A stretch of DNA of 5,400 nt from an uncultured Eggerthellaceae bacterium. Lineage in GTDB: Bacteria; Actinomycetota; Coriobacteriia; Coriobacteriales; Eggerthellaceae. Where the stretch lies: assembly GCA_934645125.1 (NCBI GenBank), contig CAKUDT010000112.1, positions 1 to 5,400 on the forward strand, in the 5' to 3' direction. A program made the position numbers and the translations under genes. The notes under the pieces were generated by a model. The model had not been told where the DNA came from, ran no database searches, and was given only the letters and a program-made list of their open reading frames with translations. Each line of letters opens with the position of its first letter. Positions within the stretch are counted from its first letter, which is position 1. This document shows, piece by piece, positions 1 to 5,400 of the stretch.

Positions 1-362
1 ACTAAATGAGCATTCTGCCAGGGCTTTTTCAGATTCGCGCAGAAGTAAACATGCGAAGAGATACCCTGCAGAGCCTCAACGTTGCAATCGGCAAGCAAAT
101 CGTACAAACCCGCCGCGCCGCTGTAGAAGCCTTGGTCGCCCGAGAGCAGCACGCTGATGGTGCTTGCCGTGCTTTCATGGATTGCCTGCGCGATATCGCT
201 TGATTTGATCATGATCAAGCGCTCGCCTTCGAACTGGGGAAACGCATCAACCAAGCGGCGCGCGCCAATAACCAGCTGGCTTTCTTCTACGGCGCGCTGC
301 GCTCCCAAGGTGAGCGTGTCGGGGTTTCCCATGCCGATTCCCACCAAATAGACTTTCTTCAT
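1..362 (-). CDS. cbiE: Cobalt-precorrin-7 C5-methyltransferase CbiE, 3' end outside window
   Basis: CbiE methylates C5 of cobalt-precorrin-6B to give cobalt-precorrin-7; in many species it is joined to, or followed by, CbiT, which acts at C15 with decarboxylation. The frame from the ATG at 362 runs without a stop to the window edge, giving 120 whole codons. Motifs: VYLVGIGMGNPDTLTLGA (4-21), the class III methylase N-terminal loop; VIGARRLVDAF (31-41), characteristic of CbiE; VLLSGDQGFYSGAAGL (71-86); and GISSHVYFCANLKKPWQNA (100-118), matching the CbiE pattern ISS-x-x-YF-x-x-L-x-x-PW. Position 99, just before GISS, is glutamine where these methylases usually have proline. The family is about 200 residues alone and about 400 when fused to CbiT; the window cannot say which. 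Identity is secure from the VIGARRL and YF-PW signatures; CbiL and CobI lack these. Confidence 0.9.
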   Translation of the reverse strand, partial: MKKVYLVGIGMGNPDTLTLGAQRAVEESQLVIGARRLVDAFPQFEGERLIMIKSSDIAQAIHESTASTISVLLSGDQGFYSGAAGLYDLLADCNVEALQGISSHVYFCANLKKPWQNAHL

Positions 363-369
363 GCGTTAG

Positions 370-375
370 CTCCTT
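370..375 (-). promoter_or_regulatory. Ribosome binding site of cbiE
   Basis: The coding strand reads AAGGAG with 7 nt before the ATG at 362. It is a strong match in the 26-nt gap after cbiJ, and it fixes the cbiE start. Confidence 0.85.
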
Positions 376-388
376 GGGCTGATAAGGC

Positions 389-1291
389 TCAGATTTCGGT
401 GTTTGCGCAGGTGCGCGGACTGCTTGATGCGGGGTTGTGCGCCGTGTCCCCTGCGCACGCCGCGTTAGGCATTGCATGCGCGATCATGGGCTCGACTGCG
501 CCCGCACCTGCGGACTCGCCGCACAGCACCGCAAATGCTTCTTCGACCGACATGCCGTCTTCTTCGGCGGGACGCGCAACAACCACAACGGTCACGCCAT
601 GCGCACGTGCCGCCGCAAGCTTTTCGGGATAGCCGCCCGCGGTCCCCGATTCTTTTGTGACCAGGGTTTTTATATCGAAACGCTCAATTACGTCTTCGTT
701 TTCCTGCTGCGAGAACGGCCCGCGACCCGCTAGGATATGCTCATCGGGCAATCCCATGCAGCGCGCCTTTTCAAGCGATGCATCATCATCCAACACGCGT
801 GCCACTAAGCGTTCCTGGAAATGGGGAAGCGCCTGGTAAACGGCAAGCTCTTTAGCGCCTGTTGTGGAAAGCACGGCACCTTCCGCGGGGATCAGGGCAA
901 CGGCTTCCGCAAGTGTGGGCGCTACTAGGCACCCCTGTACGTCGCCCAGGGGGCGCAACACGCGCACGTACGGTTTTCCCGCTAGTGTTGCGGCTTCGCG
1001 CACATGCCCGCTGATGCTTTGCGCATACGGGTGCGTGGCGTCAACGATAGCATCAAAATCGCCCATGAACTGGACTTTTTCTTCTTGGGTGAGTGCTCCC
1101 TGGTGAAACGAAACCAAGGGACTGTCCACAAAGAAGTCTTTCAGGCCGCGCTCGGTTGCAACGCTCACGCACACGGATGCGCCTGCATTTGCCAAGAGCT
1201 GCGTGAGCTCGCGTCCCTCGGACGTGCCCCCGAAAATCAGTATGTTCGATGCCTTTGCCACGGTGTTTCCGCTTAGTGCCTTTCTTGCCAT
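389..1291 (-). CDS. cbiJ: Cobalt-precorrin-6A reductase CbiJ (CobK/CbiJ family)
   Basis: CbiJ reduces the macrocycle of cobalt-precorrin-6A to 6B with a nicotinamide cofactor, the step between CbiD and CbiE. With the ATG at 1291 the protein has 300 residues, longer than the usual 250 or so. Motifs in that numbering: NILIFGGTSEGREL (16-29), a nucleotide-binding-like first strand and loop; VDATHPYAQ (83-91); STTGAKEL (142-149); LAGRGPFS (187-194); and KESGTAGGYPEKLAAA (213-228), a hallmark near the C-terminus of the family. The core ends near residue 257. The last 43 or so residues are alanine-rich with no family motif. The start is uncertain: the frame is open to a GTG at 1378 (329 residues) with an ATG at 1345, while a GTG at 1261 would begin only five codons before the first strand. 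The stop is TGA at 391-389, 26 nt before cbiE, which suggests cotranscription. The start site is the weak point, not the function. Confidence 0.92.
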   Translation of the reverse strand: MARKALSGNTVAKASNILIFGGTSEGRELTQLLANAGASVCVSVATERGLKDFFVDSPLVSFHQGALTQEEKVQFMGDFDAIVDATHPYAQSISGHVREAATLAGKPYVRVLRPLGDVQGCLVAPTLAEAVALIPAEGAVLSTTGAKELAVYQALPHFQERLVARVLDDDASLEKARCMGLPDEHILAGRGPFSQQENEDVIERFDIKTLVTKESGTAGGYPEKLAAARAHGVTVVVVARPAEEDGMSVEEAFAVLCGESAGAGAVEPMIAHAMPNAACAGDTAHNPASSSPRTCANTEI

Positions 1292-1300
1292 GCCTTGATG

Positions 1301-1304
1301 CCTT
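1301..1304 (-). promoter_or_regulatory. Possible ribosome binding site of cbiJ
   Basis: The coding strand reads AAGG, 9 nt before the ATG at 1291. It is a partial Shine-Dalgarno match, weaker than those of cbiGH and cbiE. The other candidate starts (GTG 1378, ATG 1345, GTG 1261) have no better site, so this is the main reason for choosing 1291. Confidence 0.4.
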
Positions 1305-1314
1305 AAGCTGCTCG

Positions 1315-1437
1315 CTTGCGCTTGCTCCGCTATTCTTTTTGCCATATTCGCGCCGCGCAACGCTTTATTCGCCTGCACCTTGCGCGCTTCGCACGTCTTG
1401 CGTGACTTTCGGTTCGCAAGCGCTCAGGTGCTTCGTG
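1315..1437. repeat. Spacer copy carrying shared blocks C, B and A
   Basis: Plus-strand words shared with the spacer before cbiGH occur here as block C (CTTGCGCTTGCT at 1315-1326, then CGCTATTC at 1328-1335 after a single base), block B (ATTCGCGCCGCGC at 1346-1358) and block A (1420-1437, with one inserted A at 1426). The strand is the same as in the other spacer, but the order along the plus strand is reversed. Confidence 0.5.
1397..1420 (-). other. Small inverted repeat after cbiGH
   Basis: CTTGCG at 1397-1402 pairs with CGCAAG at 1415-1420 around a 12-nt loop, about 30 nt after the cbiGH stop. There is no following U-run, so it does not qualify as an intrinsic terminator. A 6-bp stem may arise by chance. 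Confidence 0.25.
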
Positions 1438-1451
1438 CGCTCTACCAGGCG

Positions 1452-3518
1452 TTACTGCTCGTTTTTATTCCACTGCTTCTTTTTCTGGTAACCGCGCGGG
1501 GTAACCATCTTTCCGTCGATGATTGTTGTAGCTTTGTTGCCCACAAACGCCGTGCAGAACATGTCGGCAGGAAAGTCGCGCAATTCCCGGAGCGTTCCTG
1601 CCCAGGTTTCTTCGCCAGGGCGGCCAATGTTACGCACTACACCGCAAATAATGTCGGCATTCTTGCCGTTGGTCAGCAAGATATCGCAGGCTTTCTGCAA
1701 ATAATCGGTGCGACGATGGCTTGCCGGGTTGTACAGCGCAATGCAGAAATCGGCGCCGGCTGCCGCCGCCAAACGCTGCTCGATAAGCTCCCAGGGGGTA
1801 AGCAAGTCGGACAGGGAAATAACGCAGAAGTCGTGGGTCAAAGGCGCGCCCAGGCGCGATGCGCCGCTTAGAGCTGCGGTAATGCCCGGCACCACGTGAA
1901 TCTTTACGGGCGCGAATTCGTGTGCCAGCTCGTAGCACAGACCTGCCATGCCGTAAACGCCCGCATCGCCGCTGCACACCATGGCAACGTGCTTGCCATC
2001 GGCTGCCATTTCCAGCGCGGCACGGCAGCGATCGATTTCCTTGGTCATGGGCGTGGTGAATACGGGGGTGTCCGGCGCCACTTTCTTTGCCAAGTCAACG
2101 TAAACGTGGTATCCGCACAGTACTTGCGCGTTGCGCAGCGTGGCAACGGCTTCTTGCGACATGAACGCTTCATCGCCTGGTCCCAAGCCCACAATGGTGA
2201 GCTGGCCTTTCTGCGATCCCGGCTTGAAAAGCGACTCGTAGACATCAGCATCGGAAGCCTCTTCGAACGTTGTGGTGCTCAAAGCTTTTTCTTCATCGAA
2301 CGTGGCGGCCATGGTGTCTGCCATGGCGCCCAAAGCGCCCATTGCGCAGGTCTGTTCGGACATCTGCGACACGAGCTCTCGTATGGCCTTCAGGCGTGCG
2401 CTCTCCGCTTCTTCGATACGCATTTCGCCTGACTGCTTTGATAAGCGGCGCTTTCCTTGCAGTGCTGCCTGCGTGTTAGACGTGGGAAGACTTGCAGCAT
2501 CCCAGTTCAAATGCGGGTTTTTCAGGGCAATGGCAAACGTGATGCCGTTGATGACCGTCTTGTGGGTCAAAAGCTGCTCGGCGGCAGCCACAGCAGCGCG
2601 CTCGCATACGCAAGACGTGCCGGTGATACCCGATACAAAATCCGATGCCGAGAAATCGCCTTCTTGATTGTTGAGCACGGCGGCTTCAAACGTCACAAAC
2701 GGAAGGTCGCGGTTCTTCGCGAACTCAATCAAGCCAGGCTCTTCTGCTTTCAAGTCGATGCTTGCCACACAGCATAGCGACGCAGGGTGAATGCCTGCTT
2801 CTTCCAGGAACAACGCCGCACTTTCTTCAATGCGCTCGGCCGTTGTGCCCTTACGGCAACCTACGCCCAGCACTGCAACGGGTACGATAACGTCCAGATC
2901 GGCCACGGTGTCAACGCGGCAACCAACATGGAAGCGCGGACGCCCATCGTCTTTGAATGCGGTGTGAATCGGAATGATTTCCACGCCTTGGGGTGCCTCT
3001 CCATCAATGGGGAAGGCGGTAGCGCACTCGACCGTTTCTCCTCTGAGCAGGGCGGCCGTGATAAGTTTGATGCCGGCGGTCTCGGGTACCAGCACGTTTT
3101 GAGAAGCCGCCCAGCTGTCCACGGCAAACACGTCGTTCACATCCGATGCGGTGGTAATAACCAGGTTCGCGCCACAGAAATCGCTCAGCATGCGCGCCAA
3201 ATTGTTCGCGCCGCCCAGGTGTCCCGAAAGCAGCGGAATGCAGTTTTGGCCCATTTCGTCGAGCACAATAACAGCGGGATCGTCTTTCTTGCTTTGAATC
3301 AAAGGGGCTATCGTGCGCACGGCAATGCCGGTGGCGCCAATGAATACCAGCGCGTCAGCCACTTCAAACTTCTCGCGAGCCCATTTCGTGTGGCTCACTT
3401 TTTTCGGGCCAAAACCGTAAGTGACGCTGGTATTTTGGCCGCGTTGCTCCAACCCTTGCGCTAAGTGCTTCGCTAAGGTCAGCCCTTTTTCGGTGAAGGC
3501 GATGAAGGCGATATCCAT
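1452..3518 (-). CDS. cbiGH: Fused cobalt-precorrin-5A hydrolase CbiG and precorrin-3B C17-methyltransferase CbiH/CobJ
   Basis: This 688-residue protein joins two enzymes. Residues 1 to about 333 are CbiG, which opens the delta-lactone of cobalt-precorrin-5A, releasing acetaldehyde and giving 5B. Its motifs are GATGIAVRTIAP (61-72), DPAVIVLDE (80-88), IPLLSGHLGGANNLA (94-108), and the C-terminal CbiG subdomain opening LGVGCRKGTTAERI (217-230). Residues about 438-676 are CbiH, a class III S-adenosylmethionine methylase for C17 methylation and ring contraction. Its motifs are TIVGLGPGDE (441-450), MVCSGDAGVYGMAGL (513-527), VVPGITAALSGASRLGAP (542-559), HDFCVISLSDLLTPWE (562-577), IALYNPAS (593-600) and the terminal IIDGKMVTPRGY (666-677). 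A linker of about 104 residues (334-437) matches neither family. The ATG at 3518 sits 9 nt after AAGGAG and starts at the first CbiG strand. The CbiH part lacks the iron-sulfur C-terminal extension known in some long CbiH enzymes. The two activities are not consecutive: CbiF, encoded just upstream, acts between them. Confidence 0.96.
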   Translation of the reverse strand: MDIAFIAFTEKGLTLAKHLAQGLEQRGQNTSVTYGFGPKKVSHTKWAREKFEVADALVFIGATGIAVRTIAPLIQSKKDDPAVIVLDEMGQNCIPLLSGHLGGANNLARMLSDFCGANLVITTASDVNDVFAVDSWAASQNVLVPETAGIKLITAALLRGETVECATAFPIDGEAPQGVEIIPIHTAFKDDGRPRFHVGCRVDTVADLDVIVPVAVLGVGCRKGTTAERIEESAALFLEEAGIHPASLCCVASIDLKAEEPGLIEFAKNRDLPFVTFEAAVLNNQEGDFSASDFVSGITGTSCVCERAAVAAAEQLLTHKTVINGITFAIALKNPHLNWDAASLPTSNTQAALQGKRRLSKQSGEMRIEEAESARLKAIRELVSQMSEQTCAMGALGAMADTMAATFDEEKALSTTTFEEASDADVYESLFKPGSQKGQLTIVGLGPGDEAFMSQEAVATLRNAQVLCGYHVYVDLAKKVAPDTPVFTTPMTKEIDRCRAALEMAADGKHVAMVCSGDAGVYGMAGLCYELAHEFAPVKIHVVPGITAALSGASRLGAPLTHDFCVISLSDLLTPWELIEQRLAAAAGADFCIALYNPASHRRTDYLQKACDILLTNGKNADIICGVVRNIGRPGEETWAGTLRELRDFPADMFCTAFVGNKATTIIDGKMVTPRGYQKKKQWNKNEQ

Positions 3519-3722
3519 AAGAGGGAGCTCCTTTTCCTTTACTTTTGTCCGCGCGTTGTGCGCTCGGTGCTTCGTGTTGCGTTTCGTTTCGTGTGTTTTA
3601 TGCCGTGTATGGTGCGTTCGCTGTGTTTGTGCAGTGCTGTGCTCGCTTCAGCGCGGTCCTTGCGGTGCGGCCTTATTCGGATTCGCGCCGCGCGGTTTGC
3701 CTTGCGCTTGCTTGCTCGCTCG
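3519..3722 (-). other. T-depleted intercistronic spacer between cbiF and cbiGH
   Basis: This 204-nt gap has no recognisable gene. By hand count of 3541-3720, the coding (minus) strand holds about 67 A, 59 C, 47 G and only 7 T in 180 nt. Because all stop codons contain T, the coding strand stays open by composition alone. The complementary plus strand is A-poor and so also shows long spurious open frames. I see no U-tract, no intrinsic terminator and no convincing -10 box on the coding strand. The transcript here should be weakly structured, and 3545-3640 is richer in C than in G, as in Rho loading sites, though most C's follow A rather than pyrimidine, so a rut function is only a guess. The spacer ends at the cbiGH ribosome binding site and shares three blocks with the spacer before cbiJ. 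Confidence 0.75.
3528..3533 (-). promoter_or_regulatory. Ribosome binding site of cbiGH
   Basis: The coding strand reads AAGGAG, 9 nt before the ATG at 3518. It is a strong Shine-Dalgarno match, consistent with cbiGH being translated independently after the 204-nt spacer. A weaker AAAGGA lies just upstream at 3540-3535. Confidence 0.85.
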
Positions 3723-3728
3723 CTATTC
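3560..3728. repeat. Spacer copy carrying shared blocks A, B and C
   Basis: Three plus-strand words are shared with the spacer before cbiJ. Block A is 3560-3576 (GCGCTCGGTGCTTCGTG), identical to 1420-1437 except for one extra A there. Block B is 3681-3693 (ATTCGCGCCGCGC), identical to 1346-1358. Block C is 3701-3712 (CTTGCGCTTGCT) followed by CGCTATTC at 3721-3728, separated here by 8 nt. The order is A-B-C along the plus strand. Block C reaches into the last codons of cbiF. Only these short blocks match, so this is not a continuous duplication. Confidence 0.5.
3707..3724. repeat. Short tetranucleotide tandem repeat at the cbiF stop
   Basis: The plus strand reads (CTTG)2(CTCG)2CT, which is AGCG/AGCA units on the coding strand. 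It runs into the cbiF TAG codon (3725-3723). Slippage here would change spacer length but not the CbiF reading frame. Confidence 0.6.
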
Positions 3729-4496
3729 CGCGTGGCTGGACTTGCTTGCCTGACGGAATTCGGTGGTGAAGGTGGGGTCGTACAACTTCGAGCGCTCATA
3801 GGTGCTGTTCAGGAAGCCGCCAACGCACACCAGCGCCGTCTTCGTAATGTTGTTTTCCTTTGCTGTTTGCGCCAGCGTGCCCACGGTGCAGTGGAATACT
3901 TTCTCGTCGGGCCACGTTGCTTTATATACCAGCGCGGCGGGCGTGTCTTTCGTGTAAGCGCCGCCGGCAATCAGCTCGTCTTCCAGCTTGTCCAAAAGAC
4001 CCGTGGAAAGGAAGATGACCATGGAGCAGCCGTGGCTTGCCATCTTGCGCATTGCTTCGCCCTCGGGAACGGGGGTGCGGCCTTCCATGCGCGTGATGAT
4101 CACGCTCTGCGAAACGGAAGGCAGCGTGTATTCCGCCTTCAGGGCCGAAGCCGCGCCGCAGAAGCTTGAAACGCCCGGCGTGTAATCGTATTCAATGCCG
4201 TCTTCGTCCAGGATGTCCATCTGCTCGCGGATGGCGCCGAACAAGCAGGGATCGCCCGTGTGCAGGCGAACGGTGGTCTTGCCTTCTTTTTCCGCAGCGC
4301 GCATGACTTCAATGACTTCTTCAAGCGTCATGGTGGCGCTGTTGTAAATGGCGCATTCGGGTTGCGCGTACTCAAGCAGGGCGGGGTTGACCAAGCTACC
4401 TGCGTAAATAATAACGTCGGCCTTGCGCAGCATGTCTGCGCCGCGTACGGTGATTAAATCGGCAGCGCCGCTGCCAGCTCCTACGAAATGAATCAT
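3723..4496 (-). CDS. cbiF: Cobalt-precorrin-4 C11-methyltransferase CbiF (CobM family)
   Basis: CbiF transfers methyl from S-adenosylmethionine to C11 of cobalt-precorrin-4, forming cobalt-precorrin-5A. The 257-residue protein is full length for this class III (tetrapyrrole) methylase. Visible motifs: glycine-rich N-terminal loop GAGSGAADLITVRG (6-19), YAGSLV (31-36), RLHTGDPCLFGAIREQ (77-92), YTPGVSSFCGAAS (105-117), ITRMEGRTPVPEGE (134-147), KATWPDE (192-198), and the C-terminal SKLYDPTFTTEFR (236-248), which is typical of CbiF/CobM rather than CbiL or CbiH. The ATG at 4496 is chosen because MIHFVGAG begins right at the first strand of the fold, AGAGG lies just upstream, and the start overlaps the cbiD stop as ATGA. 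The alternative TTG at 4517 would add seven residues with no family support. CobM of the aerobic pathway looks similar; the CbiD/CbiG context decides for CbiF. Confidence 0.96.
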   Translation of the reverse strand: MIHFVGAGSGAADLITVRGADMLRKADVIIYAGSLVNPALLEYAQPECAIYNSATMTLEEVIEVMRAAEKEGKTTVRLHTGDPCLFGAIREQMDILDEDGIEYDYTPGVSSFCGAASALKAEYTLPSVSQSVIITRMEGRTPVPEGEAMRKMASHGCSMVIFLSTGLLDKLEDELIAGGAYTKDTPAALVYKATWPDEKVFHCTVGTLAQTAKENNITKTALVCVGGFLNSTYERSKLYDPTFTTEFRQASKSSHAE

Positions 4497-5400
4497 TGTT
4501 CCTCTTTTCGTTTCCAATCGTCCATTAATCGTTTTGCGTTATCGGTGCAGGTCAAAAGGCCTGTTTTATTCGAGAAGATAACGGCGCCCATATCCATCTT
4601 GTCGCCCGCGCGATGCTCCAGCTGATACTGGATGGCGCGCGCCAAGCGGTCGAGCACTTGATTTTTCACGCCGGCAGATTCTACCACGTCAAGGCAAGCA
4701 TCGGTTGTCATGCAGTCGAAGATGTCCAAGACGGTCTGTTGACTTGCGCCCGCTGCTGCGGCATGCGCGGCGAAAATCTCGCGACGACAGTCCGCCATGC
4801 GGGAGTGGGTGTCCATAACGCCGCCCGCCACTTTGACGAGCTTGCCAATGTGGCCCACCAGCAACAGCTGCTCAAAACCTTCTTCAGCTGCCTGATCAAG
4901 CGTGAAACCAATGAAGTTTGCGCAGCTCACAACGGGGATATCCGCGGGAAGCCCCATGGTTTCCAGGAACGCCTGCCCGTAGTTGCCCGGAACAACAATC
5001 AAGCGCTTGCCGCCGTTTGCGGCGCGCACGTGGATTTCGACTTTCAGCGCGTCCTGCAGCGCTTTCAAGCTGCGCGGCTCCACAATGCCCGAGGTACCCA
5101 GAATTGAGATGCCGCCCACAATGCCCAACGAGGGGTTGAACGTTTTGCGGCCAATTTCTACGCCTTCCGGCACTTCAACCACCACGTTGAACCCGCCCAG
5201 GTAGCCCGCCTCAAGGGCGGCGTCTTCAAGGGCGGCGCGAATCATGGCGCGCGGGCCCGAGTTGATAGCGGCATTGCCAACGGGCTGGTCAAGGCCGGGG
5301 CAGGTCACGCGGCCTACGCCGATGCCGCCGTCAATGGAAATGTCCTGATCGCACAAGGTGACGAAAGCGCATACGCGCGTGCCGTTTGTCACATCGTAGT
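4493..5400 (-). CDS. cbiD: Cobalt-precorrin-5B C1-methyltransferase CbiD, 5' end outside window
   Basis: CbiD uses S-adenosylmethionine to methylate C1 of cobalt-precorrin-5B, giving cobalt-precorrin-6A, in the cytoplasmic anaerobic B12 pathway. The window shows 301 residues, up to a TGA at 4495-4493. Family signatures, numbered from the first whole visible codon: YDVTNGT at the start, DGGIGVGRVT at 23-32 followed by PGL and PVG-AIN-PR, GGISILGTSGIVEP at about 95-108, GNYGQ at 138-142, VGHIGKLVKVAGG at 181-193 and THSRMAD at 197-203. A GTG at 5392 could be read as a start, but it is the valine of the conserved DVTNG motif, and the family is usually about 360-380 residues. The real start is therefore upstream of the window, with roughly 60-80 residues missing. 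The catalytic fold is not that of the class III methylases (CbiE/F/H) encoded beside it. The stop overlaps the cbiF start by 4 nt. No frameshift is visible. Confidence 0.95.
   Translation of the reverse strand, partial: YDVTNGTRVCAFVTLCDQDISIDGGIGVGRVTCPGLDQPVGNAAINSGPRAMIRAALEDAALEAGYLGGFNVVVEVPEGVEIGRKTFNPSLGIVGGISILGTSGIVEPRSLKALQDALKVEIHVRAANGGKRLIVVPGNYGQAFLETMGLPADIPVVSCANFIGFTLDQAAEEGFEQLLLVGHIGKLVKVAGGVMDTHSRMADCRREIFAAHAAAAGASQQTVLDIFDCMTTDACLDVVESAGVKNQVLDRLARAIQYQLEHRAGDKMDMGAVIFSNKTGLLTCTDNAKRLMDDWKRKEEQ
4500..4505 (-). promoter_or_regulatory. Ribosome binding site of cbiF, inside the end of cbiD
   Basis: The coding strand reads AGAGGA, with 3 nt before the ATG at 4496. It lies within the last codons of cbiD, and the two genes share ATGA. 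This favours the inner ATG start over the TTG at 4517 and suggests translational coupling of cbiF to cbiD. Confidence 0.7.

Larger units (their letters stand above)
1292..1451 (-). other. T-poor spacer between cbiGH and cbiJ
   Basis: The gap is 160 nt if cbiJ starts at ATG 1291; it shrinks to 73 nt with the GTG at 1378 and grows to 190 nt with the GTG at 1261. The coding strand is poor in T and rich in A, G and C, like the spacer before cbiGH though less extreme. The cbiJ frame stays open upstream only to a TGA at 1426-1424. No intrinsic terminator or promoter was recognised, and there is no sign of a separate gene. Confidence 0.65.

Noticed and set aside
1896..2432. 178-codon plus-strand open frame
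   Set aside because: It lies antisense to the CbiH domain and linker, with no domain or ribosome binding site that I recognise.
2787..3464. 225-codon plus-strand open frame
   Set aside because: It is antisense to the CbiG domain, whose minus-strand translation carries clear family motifs. The plus-strand product shows no motif and is best explained as a shadow in G+C-rich coding DNA.
3519..3722. Terminator plus promoter separating two transcription units
   Set aside because: No G+C-rich hairpin with a U-run was seen, and the near absence of T on the coding strand rules out a normal -10 box there.
3539..3799. 86-codon minus-strand frame overlapping the end of cbiF, spanning the spacer and ending just before the cbiGH ribosome binding site
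   Set aside because: Its product is low-complexity and very basic, it has no good ribosome binding site, and the frame stays open simply because T, needed for every stop codon, is nearly absent from the spacer.
3558..4169. 203-codon plus-strand frame (and two further plus-strand frames over 3421-3769)
   Set aside because: It is antisense to cbiF and the A-poor spacer, where stops cannot form; the Arg/Cys/Leu-rich translation has no recognisable domain.
4613..5107. 164-codon plus-strand open frame
   Set aside because: It is antisense to cbiD, which is well supported by motifs; the product is His/Ala/Arg-rich and looks like a shadow.
5390..5392. GTG as the start of cbiD
   Set aside because: It encodes the valine of the conserved DVTNG motif, and the frame continues upstream to the window edge; the true start is outside.
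1..5400. Cobalamin riboswitch, CRISPR array, tRNA, insertion sequence or other mobile element
   Set aside because: None was recognised on either strand; intergenic space is limited to three short gaps and the rest is ordinary pathway genes.

Overview
The window is a stretch of an anaerobic (early cobalt insertion) cobalamin biosynthesis operon. Every gene reads right to left on the minus strand. In transcription order the genes are cbiD (5' end outside the window), cbiF, a fused cbiG-cbiH, cbiJ and cbiE (3' end outside the window). The presence of CbiD and CbiG marks the oxygen-independent route. Moderately high G+C, many alanines and this gene set with a CbiG-CbiH fusion fit an anaerobic actinobacterium of the Coriobacteriia/Eggerthellaceae type. 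That placement is an inference from recognition, not from a database search.

Layout: 5400-4493 cbiD, cobalt-precorrin-5B C1-methylation; 4496-3723 cbiF, C11-methylation, joined to cbiD by an ATGA stop/start overlap; 3722-3519, a 204-nt non-coding spacer almost without T on the coding strand; 3518-1452 cbiGH, a 688-residue fusion of the CbiG lactone-opening enzyme and the CbiH ring-contracting C17-methyltransferase; 1451-1292, a second spacer (extent depends on the cbiJ start); 1291-389 cbiJ, cobalt-precorrin-6A reductase; 362-1 cbiE, C5-methylation, incomplete.

Together the enzymes cover a continuous block of corrin-ring chemistry: CbiH (cobalt-factor III/precorrin-3 to cobalt-precorrin-4), CbiF (to 5A), CbiG (to 5B), CbiD (to 6A), CbiJ (to 6B) and CbiE (to 7). 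CbiK/X, CbiL, CbiT and CbiC are not seen and are probably next to the window. No promoter, cobalamin riboswitch or intrinsic terminator was found; the control region is probably upstream of cbiD.

The genes themselves are conventional. The least ordinary material is the pair of intercistronic spacers: both are T-poor on the coding strand, and they share three short sequence blocks in the same orientation but in opposite order. No undescribed multi-gene system is apparent.
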